Origin: Mycobacterium sp. E796
GTDB taxonomy: Bacteria > Actinomycetota > Actinomycetes > Mycobacteriales > Mycobacteriaceae
NCBI RefSeq assembly: GCF_001672815.1
Contig: NZ_LZKK01000059.1
Span: 1 to 45,726 of the forward strand
Reading direction: 5' to 3'
Length of the DNA stretch: 45,726 nt
Positions 1-6,725 of the stretch are shown one piece after another. Position numbers and translations under genes: made by a program. The number at the start of each line of letters is the position of its first letter. Position 1 is the stretch's first letter. The notes under the pieces are model-generated. The model saw only the letters and a list, made by a program, of their open reading frames with translations. It had not been told where the DNA came from and searched no databases.

Positions 1-222
1 GTGCGGGTCATGGTGCGCCCGAAAGCCAACACCCGCAGCATCGACGACCTGCAGGTCACCCGGTTTCAGGGCGACGTGTTCGACACCGACACGGTGCGCG
101 AGGCGATGGACGGCGTCGACGACGTCTACTACTGCGTCGTCGACACGCGCGCCTGGCTGCGTGACCCGTCGCCGTTGTTCCGCACCAACGTGGACGGCCT
201 GCGCAACGTTCTCGACGTCGCC
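1..222 (+). pseudogene. NAD-dependent epimerase/dehydratase, internal fragment
   Basis: Frame 1 reads an internal part of an extended short-chain dehydrogenase/epimerase, from about residue 28 to 100. Recognisable stretches are VRVMVRPKANTRSIDDL, then DDVYYCVVDTRAWL, then LFRTNVDGLRNVLDVA. From memory it resembles M. tuberculosis Rv0139. Homology stops after LDVA at about 222, where the reading frame enters the antisense of the same gene, so residues after that are meaningless. The Rossmann glycine motif is missing here because it would lie left of the window or was never present on this strand. Treat it as a fragment produced by the inverted duplication. Confidence 0.8.
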
Positions 223-291
223 CTGAAACCGGGTGACCTGCAGGTCGTCGATGCTGCGGGTGTTGGCTTTCGGGCGCACCATGACCCGCAC
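1..291. repeat. 77-bp perfect inverted repeat (fold-back)
   Basis: Bases 1-77 are the exact reverse complement of 215-291, with a 137-bp spacer (78-214). Both arms encode the same stretch of a Rossmann-fold epimerase, once on each strand. The spacer carries the next part of that gene in plus-strand sense only. Reading plus, the gene runs in sense to about 222 and then switches to its own antisense from about 215. The switch lies in an 8-bp microhomology (acgtcgcc). This is the signature of a template switch or fold-back: either a chimeric contig end or a real inverted duplication extending left of the window. Confidence 0.95.
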
Positions 292-378
292 GTCGGCGCC
301 GGCGGCGACGAGTTGGCGGGTCACATGCGAACCCAGAAAGCCGTTGGCGCCGATGACGAGCTTGGGTTTCGCGCTCAC
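215..378 (-). pseudogene. NAD-dependent epimerase, 5' portion, truncated
   Basis: This is the true 5' end of the Rv0139-like gene. It starts at GTG 378, which overlaps the stop of the upstream SnoaL-like gene (GTGA), so the two are probably translationally coupled. The product begins VSAKPKLVIGANGFLG, with the NAD(P)-binding GxxGxxG variant GANGFLG, and continues to TRFQGDV. At 215 the minus strand leaves the gene and enters inverted sequence. As assembled, only about 55 residues of a protein of roughly 340 aa are encoded. The missing middle lies in opposite orientation at 78-214. If the junction is an artefact, the organism has an intact gene. Confidence 0.8.
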
Positions 379-881
379 TGTTGCCCACCGTTCTGTTCCA
401 TCCAACGCGCGGCGTCGTCGTCGAGGGTGCCCAGCTGCTGCGCCTTGCGGCACCACTTCAGCCCCGCCCGCAGGAAACGCAGCGGGTTGTAGATGTCTTC
501 TTCACGACTCCACAGGCCGTCGCCGGCATACGTGATGATCGTGATGTTGGTGGCGCTGATGACGCTGCCGTCGCCGGGGTCGCGCATCGGGTTGTCCAGT
601 TCGAGGATGACCCGCCCGGTGGGCGCGTCGATGACCGACCACAGCGTGGGGAACGCGACCATGTGGCTGCCGGGGAAGGTGGTCATCGTTTGCTTGATCC
701 ACTCGCGCACCTCGTCGCGACCGTGCATGGTTCCCGCCGCGTGCTCGATGTACTCGACGTCCGGCGTGTACTGCTCTACCCAGGCGTCCCAGTCCCGGGT
801 TTCGGCGGCCCGGGCGACCGTTTCCTCGAATTTCTCGAAGGCGGCGGCGAGTTCGCTGTGCGAGAACGTGGCGGTAGTCAT
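375..881 (-). CDS. SnoaL/NTF2-like fold protein (Rv0138-like)
   Basis: A 168-aa protein of the SnoaL-like, nuclear-transport-factor-2 superfamily: a small cone-shaped alpha+beta barrel used by isomerases, hydratases and ligand-binding proteins. Typical features are the N-terminal helix pair (ELAAAFEKFEETVARA), a YTPDVEYIEH strand with candidate pocket acids and His, and the C-terminal GDGLWSREEDIYNP strand. No specific substrate can be assigned. The gene overlaps the following epimerase gene by 3-4 nt. A 14-bp KstR-type palindrome lies 8 bp upstream of ATG 881. A possible -10 (TAGTTT) ends 4 bp before the ATG, hinting at a leaderless or very short leader. Regulation by a sterol-responsive repressor is an inference from the palindrome only. 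Confidence 0.88.
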   Translation of the reverse strand: MTTATFSHSELAAAFEKFEETVARAAETRDWDAWVEQYTPDVEYIEHAAGTMHGRDEVREWIKQTMTTFPGSHMVAFPTLWSVIDAPTGRVILELDNPMRDPGDGSVISATNITIITYAGDGLWSREEDIYNPLRFLRAGLKWCRKAQQLGTLDDDAARWMEQNGGQQ

Positions 882-889
882 GCCAAAAC

Positions 890-903
890 TAGAACACGTT
901 CTA
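890..903. promoter_or_regulatory. KstR-like operator palindrome
   Basis: TAGAACACGTTCTA has 6-bp perfect arms around a 2-bp centre and fits the published KstR consensus TnnAACnnGTTnnA at every fixed position. It ends 8 bp upstream of the ATG at 881, inside the probable promoter of the minus-strand SnoaL/epimerase pair. KstR is the TetR-family repressor of cholesterol catabolism genes in mycobacteria. Assignment is by motif only. Confidence 0.6.
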
Positions 904-1103
904 TTGACGTTGTCGAGCAGCGTGCGCCCGCGGCGATCGAGAGCCTTGCCGAGCGTGAAGTGGTTGCGAATTTCTTGCCCTTAGTTTTCGGCAGCAGTTT
1001 CACGCGCGGCGGGGCAGCACGGGCCACCGGCGGCGGCGGTTATGCGGAATAATTGGAAGATCGCTTCGGGTTCGGGTAGCGAGACGACAAGAAGGGGCAA
1101 GCG

Positions 1104-1619
1104 ATGACAGATCCTCAAAAGGCGATTCTCGCCGGCGGCTGCTTCTGGGGCATGCAGGACCTGATCCGCAAGCAACCCGGCGTGATCTCGACCCGGGTCG
1201 GCTACACCGGCGGCGACGTCCGCAACGCGACTTATCGCAATCACGGCACGCATGCCGAGGCCATCGAAATCGTCTACGACCCGGCGGTCACCGATTACCG
1301 CGCGCTGCTGGAGTTCTTCTTCCAGATCCACGATCCGACGACGAAGAACCGCCAGGGCAACGACGTAGGGACCAGCTACCGCTCGGCCATCTTCTACCTC
1401 GACGACGAGCAAAAGCGGATCGCGCTGGACACCATCGCAGACGTCGAGGCGTCGGGCCTGTGGCCGGGCAAGGTCGTGACCGAGGTCAGCCCCGCGGGCG
1501 ATTTCTGGGAAGCTGAGCCCGAGCATCAGGACTACCTGGAGCACTACCCCAACGGGTACACCTGCCACTTCGTGCGTCCCGGCTGGAAGCTGCCACGCCG
1601 CGCCGCCGCCGGCAGCTGA
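1104..1619 (+). CDS. msrA: Peptide methionine sulfoxide reductase MsrA
   Basis: A 171-aa MsrA, the usual single-domain length. It reduces the S-epimer of methionine sulfoxide in proteins and free Met, with thioredoxin recycling, in the cytoplasm. The catalytic motif GGCFWG is at residues 11-16, with Cys13 as the nucleophile. The GYTGG motif and the [19 protein letters not shown] block are conserved. The start ATG has a purine-rich AAGGGG ribosome binding site about 7 nt upstream. The gene is convergent with the P450 gene, with only one base between stop codons and no visible terminator. Matches M. tuberculosis Rv0137c in content and position. Confidence 0.97.
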   Translation: MTDPQKAILAGGCFWGMQDLIRKQPGVISTRVGYTGGDVRNATYRNHGTHAEAIEIVYDPAVTDYRALLEFFFQIHDPTTKNRQGNDVGTSYRSAIFYLDDEQKRIALDTIADVEASGLWPGKVVTEVSPAGDFWEAEPEHQDYLEHYPNGYTCHFVRPGWKLPRRAAAGS

Positions 1620-1620
1620 T

Positions 1621-2961
1621 TCAGTCCGCTGCGGTTCGCCGCCGGTGGACCACGATGCGCCCGCCGTTCTTGGGGGTATAGGCGACACCGCGGGAGTGCC
1701 AACGCTCCCCCGGAGCCGTTGTGGTCTCGATCGTGAAGTCGCGCAGCACCGTTCGTAACACTACGTCCATCTCCATGTTGGCGAACGCCGCCCCCACGCA
1801 GCGGCGGGTGCCCCCACCGAACGGGATCCACGCGAACGTGGACGGCTTGCCCCCGATGTAGCGCTGCGGGTCGAAGCGCTCCGGCTCGGGATAGACATCG
1901 GGATCTTCGTGGATCTGCGAGATGCTCACGATTATCGAATCCCCTTGGGGAAGAACCCATTCGCCGAGCTGGAAGGTTGGCGGAAACACGCGGCGGGCGC
2001 AGAAAAGGATGACCGTCCGGGCCCGCTGGACCTCCAGGATCGTCGCCTGACGAAGCTCGTCTCCGCCGTTGTCGGCTTCCTCCACTAGGGCGGCCAGCAC
2101 GTCGGGGTGGCGGGTCACCCGCTCGAACGCCCACGCCAGCGTGGCCGCTGTGGTTTCGTGCCCGGCGGCCAGGAGCGCGAGCAATTCGTCACCAATGTCC
2201 TTGTGCGACATGGGGGAGCCGTCGTCGTAGGTGCTGCGCAGCATGAGCGCGAGCACGTCGGTGCGTTCGGCGAAGTTCGGATCGGCCCGCTCGTCGGCGA
2301 TGAGCTTGTCGATGATGACGTCGTATTGGCGCCGCCACCAGTCCAGCCGGCCCCACGGGCTGAACCGGCCATATGTCCGTTCGGGTTTCGGCAATACGGC
2401 CAGACGCGAGCCCAGGGTGACCCACGGCGGGATGAGACGGCGCAGCTCGTCCAGCTCGGCGCCGTCGGCCCCGAAGACCGCCCGCAGGATGGCGTTGAGC
2501 GTGATGCGCATCATCGAGGGGAGCGTCGGGAAGGGCTGGCCCTCCGGCCAATTGGCCGTCTCGCGCAGGGTCTCCTCTTCGATGATGGCCTCGTAATTCT
2601 TCATGCTCTTGCCGTGGAACGGCGGTGCCAACAGCCGTCGCCGCTGCCGGTGCTCATCGCGGTCCAACGCGAAAACCGAACCCGAGCCGAACATCCGGCT
2701 CAGGTTGGGCTGAATGTTGCCGAGCTCCTCGGGACTGGTGGTGAACACCTGCTTCGCCAACTGCGGGTCACACACGATCACGGCGCGACCGAAAATCGGG
2801 ATGGTAAGGGTGAAGACGTTGCCGTAGCGGCGCGCCAACCGCTTGATCATCCCGCGCCGCGAGATCGCGAAGCCGATGCCGGACAGCGGCTTTGGGATTC
2901 GGGCCGTCGGCGGCATTCTGACGGCGGGAGCCCCCGACGGGGCGATGACGACGTCGCTCAT
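1621..2961 (-). CDS. cyp138: Cytochrome P450 (CYP138 family)
   Basis: A 446-aa soluble bacterial P450 monooxygenase. The I-helix oxygen-activation motif AGHETT and the haem-ligand loop FGGGTRRCVG (Cys about 388) are intact. The EEADNGGDELRQ region and the PERFDPQRY meander are in the expected order. An upstream in-frame extension to 3096 exists, but it would run through the double operator and the start of the divergent regulator. ATG 2961 (MSDVV) gives close to the family length (about 440 aa) and has GGGGAG upstream; ATG 2979 is an alternative. Substrate is unknown; position and similarity suggest Rv0136. Divergent from a TetR gene with paired operators between them, so probably repressed by it and induced by a ligand. 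Confidence 0.93.
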   Translation of the reverse strand: MSDVVIAPSGAPAVRMPPTARIPKPLSGIGFAISRRGMIKRLARRYGNVFTLTIPIFGRAVIVCDPQLAKQVFTTSPEELGNIQPNLSRMFGSGSVFALDRDEHRQRRRLLAPPFHGKSMKNYEAIIEEETLRETANWPEGQPFPTLPSMMRITLNAILRAVFGADGAELDELRRLIPPWVTLGSRLAVLPKPERTYGRFSPWGRLDWWRRQYDVIIDKLIADERADPNFAERTDVLALMLRSTYDDGSPMSHKDIGDELLALLAAGHETTAATLAWAFERVTRHPDVLAALVEEADNGGDELRQATILEVQRARTVILFCARRVFPPTFQLGEWVLPQGDSIIVSISQIHEDPDVYPEPERFDPQRYIGGKPSTFAWIPFGGGTRRCVGAAFANMEMDVVLRTVLRDFTIETTTAPGERWHSRGVAYTPKNGGRIVVHRRRTAAD

Positions 2962-3001
2962 TGCCTTGCTGCTCCCCATATCTGCCCCGAGATCCGGGGG
3001 C

Positions 3002-3050
3002 GGTACCGCGGTGTACCAAAGCCTTTCCGGATACGGTACTCTGTGGTACC
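3002..3050. promoter_or_regulatory. Double TetR-type operator between cyp138 and regulator
   Basis: Two copies of the same inverted repeat, GGTAC-N6-GTACC, lie at 3002-3017 and 3035-3050. Read on the minus strand both fit TTGGTAC-N6-GTACCG. The copies are 33 bp apart start to start, about three helical turns, so two repressor dimers would bind the same DNA face. They sit in the divergent promoter region of cyp138 (start 2961) and the TetR gene (start 3090). Confidence 0.75.
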
Positions 3051-3089
3051 AAGCCTGACAAGGTGGCGAACTCGCCGAAGGGGGCGTCC

Positions 3090-3701
3090 GTGACATCGGC
3101 GGTTGACGACGCGGTCCTGGCCGACCCGGAATCGGATCCGTTTCGGCGCCGGCTGCTCGACGGCCTCGCCGCCTCGATCGGCGAGCGCGGCTACCGCGCC
3201 AGCACCGTCGCCGACATCGTCCGCCACGCCCGCACGTCCAAGCGCACCTTTTACGACCAGTTCGCGAGCAAGGAAGAGTGCTTCCTGGAGCTGCTGCGGG
3301 CCGACATCGAAACGCTCGGCGAGAACATCGCCGAGGCCGTCGACCCGGAGGCCGACTGGCACCTGCAGATTCGCCAGGCCGTCGAGGCCTATGTCGAGCA
3401 CATGGAGGCCCGCCCGGCCATCACCTTGAGCTTGATTCGTGAGCTCCCGTCGCTGGGCGCCGTCGCCCGCCCGGTCCAGCGCCGCGGGGTGCAATTGCTG
3501 TCCAACCTGCTGATCGACCTCAGCGCCAGCCCGGGATTCCGGCGCGCGGAGCTGCCGCCGCTGACCGCGCCGCTGGCCGTGATCCTGTTGGGCGGCCTGC
3601 GCGAGCTCACCGCGCTGGCCGTCGAGGACGGCAAACCGGTGCGCGGGATCGTCGAACCGGCAGTGGACGCGTCGATAGCCCTGCTCGGGCCGCGTGCCTA
3701 G
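3090..3701 (+). CDS. TetR-family transcriptional regulator (Rv0135c-like)
   Basis: A 203-aa TetR/AcrR repressor. The N-terminal helix-turn-helix is clear: RGYRASTVADIVRHARTS followed by KRTFYDQFASKEECF. The C-terminal half is a helical ligand-binding domain. GTG 3090 was chosen because it gives the usual length (about 200 aa) and has a GAAGGGGG stretch upstream; an in-frame extension back to 2961 would cross both operators. The gene is divergent from cyp138 and very likely controls it and itself through the paired GGTAC-N6-GTACC sites. The inducer is unknown, plausibly a P450 substrate. A molbindin gene follows 32 bp downstream and may be cotranscribed. Confidence 0.92.
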   Translation: MTSAVDDAVLADPESDPFRRRLLDGLAASIGERGYRASTVADIVRHARTSKRTFYDQFASKEECFLELLRADIETLGENIAEAVDPEADWHLQIRQAVEAYVEHMEARPAITLSLIRELPSLGAVARPVQRRGVQLLSNLLIDLSASPGFRRAELPPLTAPLAVILLGGLRELTALAVEDGKPVRGIVEPAVDASIALLGPRA

Positions 3702-3733
3702 GCTCTTCGCAGAACCCACAGACGGAGGATGCG

Positions 3734-3946
3734 ATGCGGCTATCGACCCGGAACCAACTCAAAGGAACCATCACCGAGGTCGATCTCGGCGCCGTGATGG
3801 CAATCGTGAAGGTCAAGCTCGACGGCGGCGATCAGATCGTCACGTCCTCGGTCACCAAGGACGCGGCGGTCGACCTCGGCCTGACGGTCGGTCAGCCCGC
3901 GACCGTGTTCATCAAGTCCACCGAAGTCACCATCGGCGTCGAATAG
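3734..3946 (+). CDS. Molbindin (single TOBE/Mop domain)
   Basis: A 70-aa protein that is one complete TOBE/Mop domain: MRLSTRNQLKGTITEVDLGAV at the N-terminus, the ITSSVTKDAAVDLGL-type segment (here VTSSVTKDAAVDLGL), and the end VFIKSTEVTIGVE. Mop proteins form oligomers that bind molybdate or tungstate oxyanions, for storage, homeostasis or sensing. A good GGAGG ribosome binding site lies 5 nt upstream of the ATG. No modABC transporter or molybdoenzyme gene is in this window, so the protein stands alone. It is convergent with ephF, 12 bp away. The function follows from family membership; the physiological partner is unknown. Confidence 0.9.
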   Translation: MRLSTRNQLKGTITEVDLGAVMAIVKVKLDGGDQIVTSSVTKDAAVDLGLTVGQPATVFIKSTEVTIGVE

Positions 3947-3958
3947 CGCCGCAGCAGT

Positions 3959-4849
3959 TTAACTTTCGCCGCGAAGGAACGCGCGCAGCCGGTCAAGCAC
4001 CAGCTCGGGTCGCTGCTCGACGATCCAGTGGCCGACGCCGTCGACCAGTTCGACCTTGAAATCGCTTATCCGGTCGCCGTATCCGTCCACCAGGTCCGGT
4101 GTGAGCACCGGGTCTTTCGTTCCACACAGCCAGCGGACCGGCACGTCGACGCGGGCGTCGTCGTATTCGCCGCGCATCCAGCCCAGCAGCTCCTTCGTCT
4201 GAAAAGTGCGATACCACTTCGAACCGGCCACCGCGTGCCCCGGTTGGCGCATGCACTCGATGTAGAAGCGGACGTCTTCCTCGGGCACGAGGTAGCCTCC
4301 GCCGACCCAGGACGCCAGCAGCCGGTAGAACCTCGCCTTGGGATCGCCGATCAAACGCGGACCGATTACCGGCAGCATGATCGGGACCTGGTACCAGAAC
4401 CGCCAGATGTTGCGGAGCATCGTAAGGTCGCGCTTCAGGTACGGCGCAGCGGTGTTCATGCCGAGGTACCCGGTGACCTTCTCCGGATGGCGCAGCATCA
4501 TGATGAACGCGATCGGGCCACCCCAGTCGTGGGCGGCGAGCGTGACCGTGGCGACCCCCAGGCGGTCCAGCACCGCTGCGAGGTCGTCGGCCATGTCGTT
4601 CTTGCGGTAGTCCGAGCGGGGCGCCGAGCTCCAGCCCGCGCCGCGCAGGTCGGGACACAACACCCGGTAGCCGTCGGCGGCGAGCGGAGGAATCAATTCA
4701 TGCCATTCCCACCAGTTTTGGGGGAAGCCGTGCACCAGCATCACTGCCGGCCCGGTTGCGGGGCCCGCGTCGGCGACGTGGATCGTCACCCCGTCGCCGA
4801 GTTCCACGTACCTGTGTTCGACACCGTTCAGCGCGGGCATAGCGACCAT
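3959..4849 (-). CDS. ephF: Alpha/beta hydrolase, epoxide hydrolase EphF-like
   Basis: A 296-aa alpha/beta hydrolase of the epoxide hydrolase subfamily. The oxyanion-hole motif HGFPQ is at 40-44. The nucleophile elbow AAHDWGG carries Asp108, not Ser, as expected for epoxide hydrolases. The probable acid is Asp246 (GTKDPV) and the catalytic His is His274 (GVGHWIVEQRP). Lid-domain tyrosines that would activate the epoxide are present between about 150 and 225. M. tuberculosis EphF is linked to detoxification or turnover of epoxidised lipids. A TACGTT -10 element at 4858-4863 lies 8 nt before ATG 4849, suggesting leaderless transcription from its own promoter although the upstream sulfotransferase ends only 27 bp away. 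Confidence 0.92.
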   Translation of the reverse strand: MVAMPALNGVEHRYVELGDGVTIHVADAGPATGPAVMLVHGFPQNWWEWHELIPPLAADGYRVLCPDLRGAGWSSAPRSDYRKNDMADDLAAVLDRLGVATVTLAAHDWGGPIAFIMMLRHPEKVTGYLGMNTAAPYLKRDLTMLRNIWRFWYQVPIMLPVIGPRLIGDPKARFYRLLASWVGGGYLVPEEDVRFYIECMRQPGHAVAGSKWYRTFQTKELLGWMRGEYDDARVDVPVRWLCGTKDPVLTPDLVDGYGDRISDFKVELVDGVGHWIVEQRPELVLDRLRAFLRGES

Positions 4850-4876
4850 GAATTGAAAACGTAGCCGACCGCCGCC

Positions 4877-6121
4877 TCAGCAGAGGAACCGGTCGACGTA
4901 TGGCGCGAAGCGCTCCCGCAGGGCGTCCTCCGTTAACCCGAACATCTCGTACGACGTCTCGACGTTGCCCAACCGGCCGCGCTGATGCCCCGCCAGGTAG
5001 CCGGCGACCGCCGCGCGCGCCTGGTCGGTGAACGGTTCGCCGGCCAGCCCGTAGACCCGCTCCGCCACACCGAGCTCGTCGGCCATGAAGTCGTCGAAGC
5101 GGATGTCGACCGAGCGTTCGGGGCCGATCGTGTCGCGGTCGTGGACCAGCGCGCTAAGCATGTGATCCAGGCGGTCGACCCACTGCTCGGCGATCTGCCC
5201 CACCGGCACGGGCGAGCGGTGCATGCGCGCGGAGTAGGTGATCATCGCGATCATCGACAACGCCACCGGGACCGGATCGCGATGGGTGAACACCACGATG
5301 CTGCCCGGAAAAACCCGGTCCAGCACCGGCACCTGCTCGAGATGCTGCGGCGACTTGAGCAGCCAGCGCCGCCCGCCGCGCAGGAACTGCATGGCCTTGA
5401 GCTGCCTGGCCAAATACTCGTAGTGGGGTGTCTGATCGTGCGCCTGGTAGTAGGCGCGCCAGCGCGGCGCCTCGGCGAGGGTCTCGAAGAGCATCGTCGA
5501 GAAGTCGTTGGCCAGCAATTGGATTTCCTCGTGCACGTGGTCTGTGGTCATCTCGTGCATCAGCGGGAAATAAGGCATCACCGTGTTGATGACCGAGACC
5601 CCGACGTCCATGCGGGTGCGCCGTGGATCGGGCTCGATTCCCGCCTCAGACGGCAAAGGAAACGGCTCGACGCTCTCCCAATACGGCATGGTGCGAAAGG
5701 TGGGCGCCGCGGCGAGCAGGTTGTGCAGGTGGGTGGTGCCGGTGCGGGGCAGGCCGGCGATCACGACCGGCGGTTGCAGTTCGATGTCGTCGATCTCGGG
5801 ATGCCGGCGCAGCAGGTCGGTGAACAACAGCCGGTTCTTCAGCAGCTGCACCAACTGCGCGAAAAAGTTGACCACCCCGGCCGCATGCAGCCCGTCGATG
5901 GCCCGCAGGTCGGCGAGGTAGACGTCGAGTCGTTCTCGGTAGTCGTCCGCGCCGAAATCGTCCAGGCCGGTGTCGGCGCTGGCGTGCAAGTGCAGGGCAT
6001 CGGCATCAAGCGGACAGTCCGGGGCCATCGTGGCCATCATGTCGAGAATCTGCTGGCCTTCGGCACCGAATCGGGGCAGGGCCAGGTCGTCGAGGGGAAC
6101 TGAGCGAACGGCTTCGGTCAC
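4877..6121 (-). CDS. Sulfotransferase family protein
   Basis: A 414-aa protein of the Sulfotransfer_3 type. The 5'-phosphosulfate-binding loop is PRTGTTHLHNLL (about 125-136). The 3'-phosphate-binding region is HRDPVPVALSM, preceded by LLKSPQH. These bind PAPS, the sulfuryl donor. The acceptor is unknown; mycobacteria have many paralogues, some sulfating lipids or trehalose. The start is GTG 6121. A TAACAT -10 element at 6130-6135 lies 8 nt upstream, so transcription is probably leaderless. It is divergent from a TetR gene with only 28 bp between start codons, so the regulator very likely controls it. The same family occurs again at the right end of the window, again beside a DUF1214 gene. 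Confidence 0.9.
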   Translation of the reverse strand: MTEAVRSVPLDDLALPRFGAEGQQILDMMATMAPDCPLDADALHLHASADTGLDDFGADDYRERLDVYLADLRAIDGLHAAGVVNFFAQLVQLLKNRLLFTDLLRRHPEIDDIELQPPVVIAGLPRTGTTHLHNLLAAAPTFRTMPYWESVEPFPLPSEAGIEPDPRRTRMDVGVSVINTVMPYFPLMHEMTTDHVHEEIQLLANDFSTMLFETLAEAPRWRAYYQAHDQTPHYEYLARQLKAMQFLRGGRRWLLKSPQHLEQVPVLDRVFPGSIVVFTHRDPVPVALSMIAMITYSARMHRSPVPVGQIAEQWVDRLDHMLSALVHDRDTIGPERSVDIRFDDFMADELGVAERVYGLAGEPFTDQARAAVAGYLAGHQRGRLGNVETSYEMFGLTEDALRERFAPYVDRFLC

Positions 6122-6149
6122 GGCGACTTATGTTACTCTGAGTTTCGTA
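6122..6149. promoter_or_regulatory. 28-bp overlapping divergent promoters
   Basis: The whole space between the sulfotransferase GTG and the TetR ATG is 28 bp. It holds a minus-strand -10 (TAACAT, 6130-6135) and a plus-strand -10 (TACTCT, 6134-6139) that overlap. TTAC and GTAA half-sites flank the plus start region (6133-6151). Such overlap means RNA polymerase cannot serve both genes at once, and one bound repressor would block both. Confidence 0.5.
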
Positions 6150-6725
6150 ATGACGATAGACTTTGGCCGACCCCGTGACCCGCGTATCGACGCCGCGGTA
6201 CTGCGCGCGACCGTCGAACTTCTCGCGGAAACCGGTTACTCGGGCCTGTTGGTCTCGGCCATCGCCAAGCGGGCCGGCACCAGCAAGCCCGCGATCTACC
6301 GGCGCTGGCCGAGCAAGGCGCACCTCGTGCACGAGGCGGTGTTCCCGATCGGCGCCGCGACCGCGGTTCCCGACACCGGATCGCCGCCCGACGACCTGCG
6401 CGAAATGGTTCGCCGCGCAATGGCTTTCCTGACGACGCCGGCAGCCCGCGCGGCACTGCCGGGGCTGGTCGGCGAGATGGCCGCCGACCCGACCCTGCAT
6501 TCGGCGCTGCTGGAGCGGTTCGCCGACGTCATCGCCGGTGGCCTGGCCGAGTGGTTGCAGGCCGCGGCCGCGCGCGGCGAGGTGCGGGCCGACGTCAGCG
6601 CCGCCGAACTCGCCGAGGCTGTCGCGGGCCTGACCCTGGTCGCCCTGCTCACGCGCGCCAAAGAACTCGACGACGCGTGGGTCGACCGCACCACCACGCT
6701 GCTACTGAAGGGAATCAGCACATGA
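6150..6725 (+). CDS. TetR-family transcriptional regulator
   Basis: A 191-aa TetR repressor. The helix-turn-helix spans about residues 30-55, SAIAKRAGTSKPAIYRRWPSK, closely matching the TetR_C_16-like group with the YRRWPSK recognition segment. ATG 6150 is chosen because the divergent promoters lie just upstream; the open frame further upstream belongs to antisense of the sulfotransferase. Its stop overlaps the next start (ATGA at 6722-6725), so it is coupled to the DUF1214 gene. The likely targets are its own operon and the divergent sulfotransferase gene. The ligand is unknown. Confidence 0.9.
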   Translation: MTIDFGRPRDPRIDAAVLRATVELLAETGYSGLLVSAIAKRAGTSKPAIYRRWPSKAHLVHEAVFPIGAATAVPDTGSPPDDLREMVRRAMAFLTTPAARAALPGLVGEMAADPTLHSALLERFADVIAGGLAEWLQAAAARGEVRADVSAAELAEAVAGLTLVALLTRAKELDDAWVDRTTTLLLKGIST

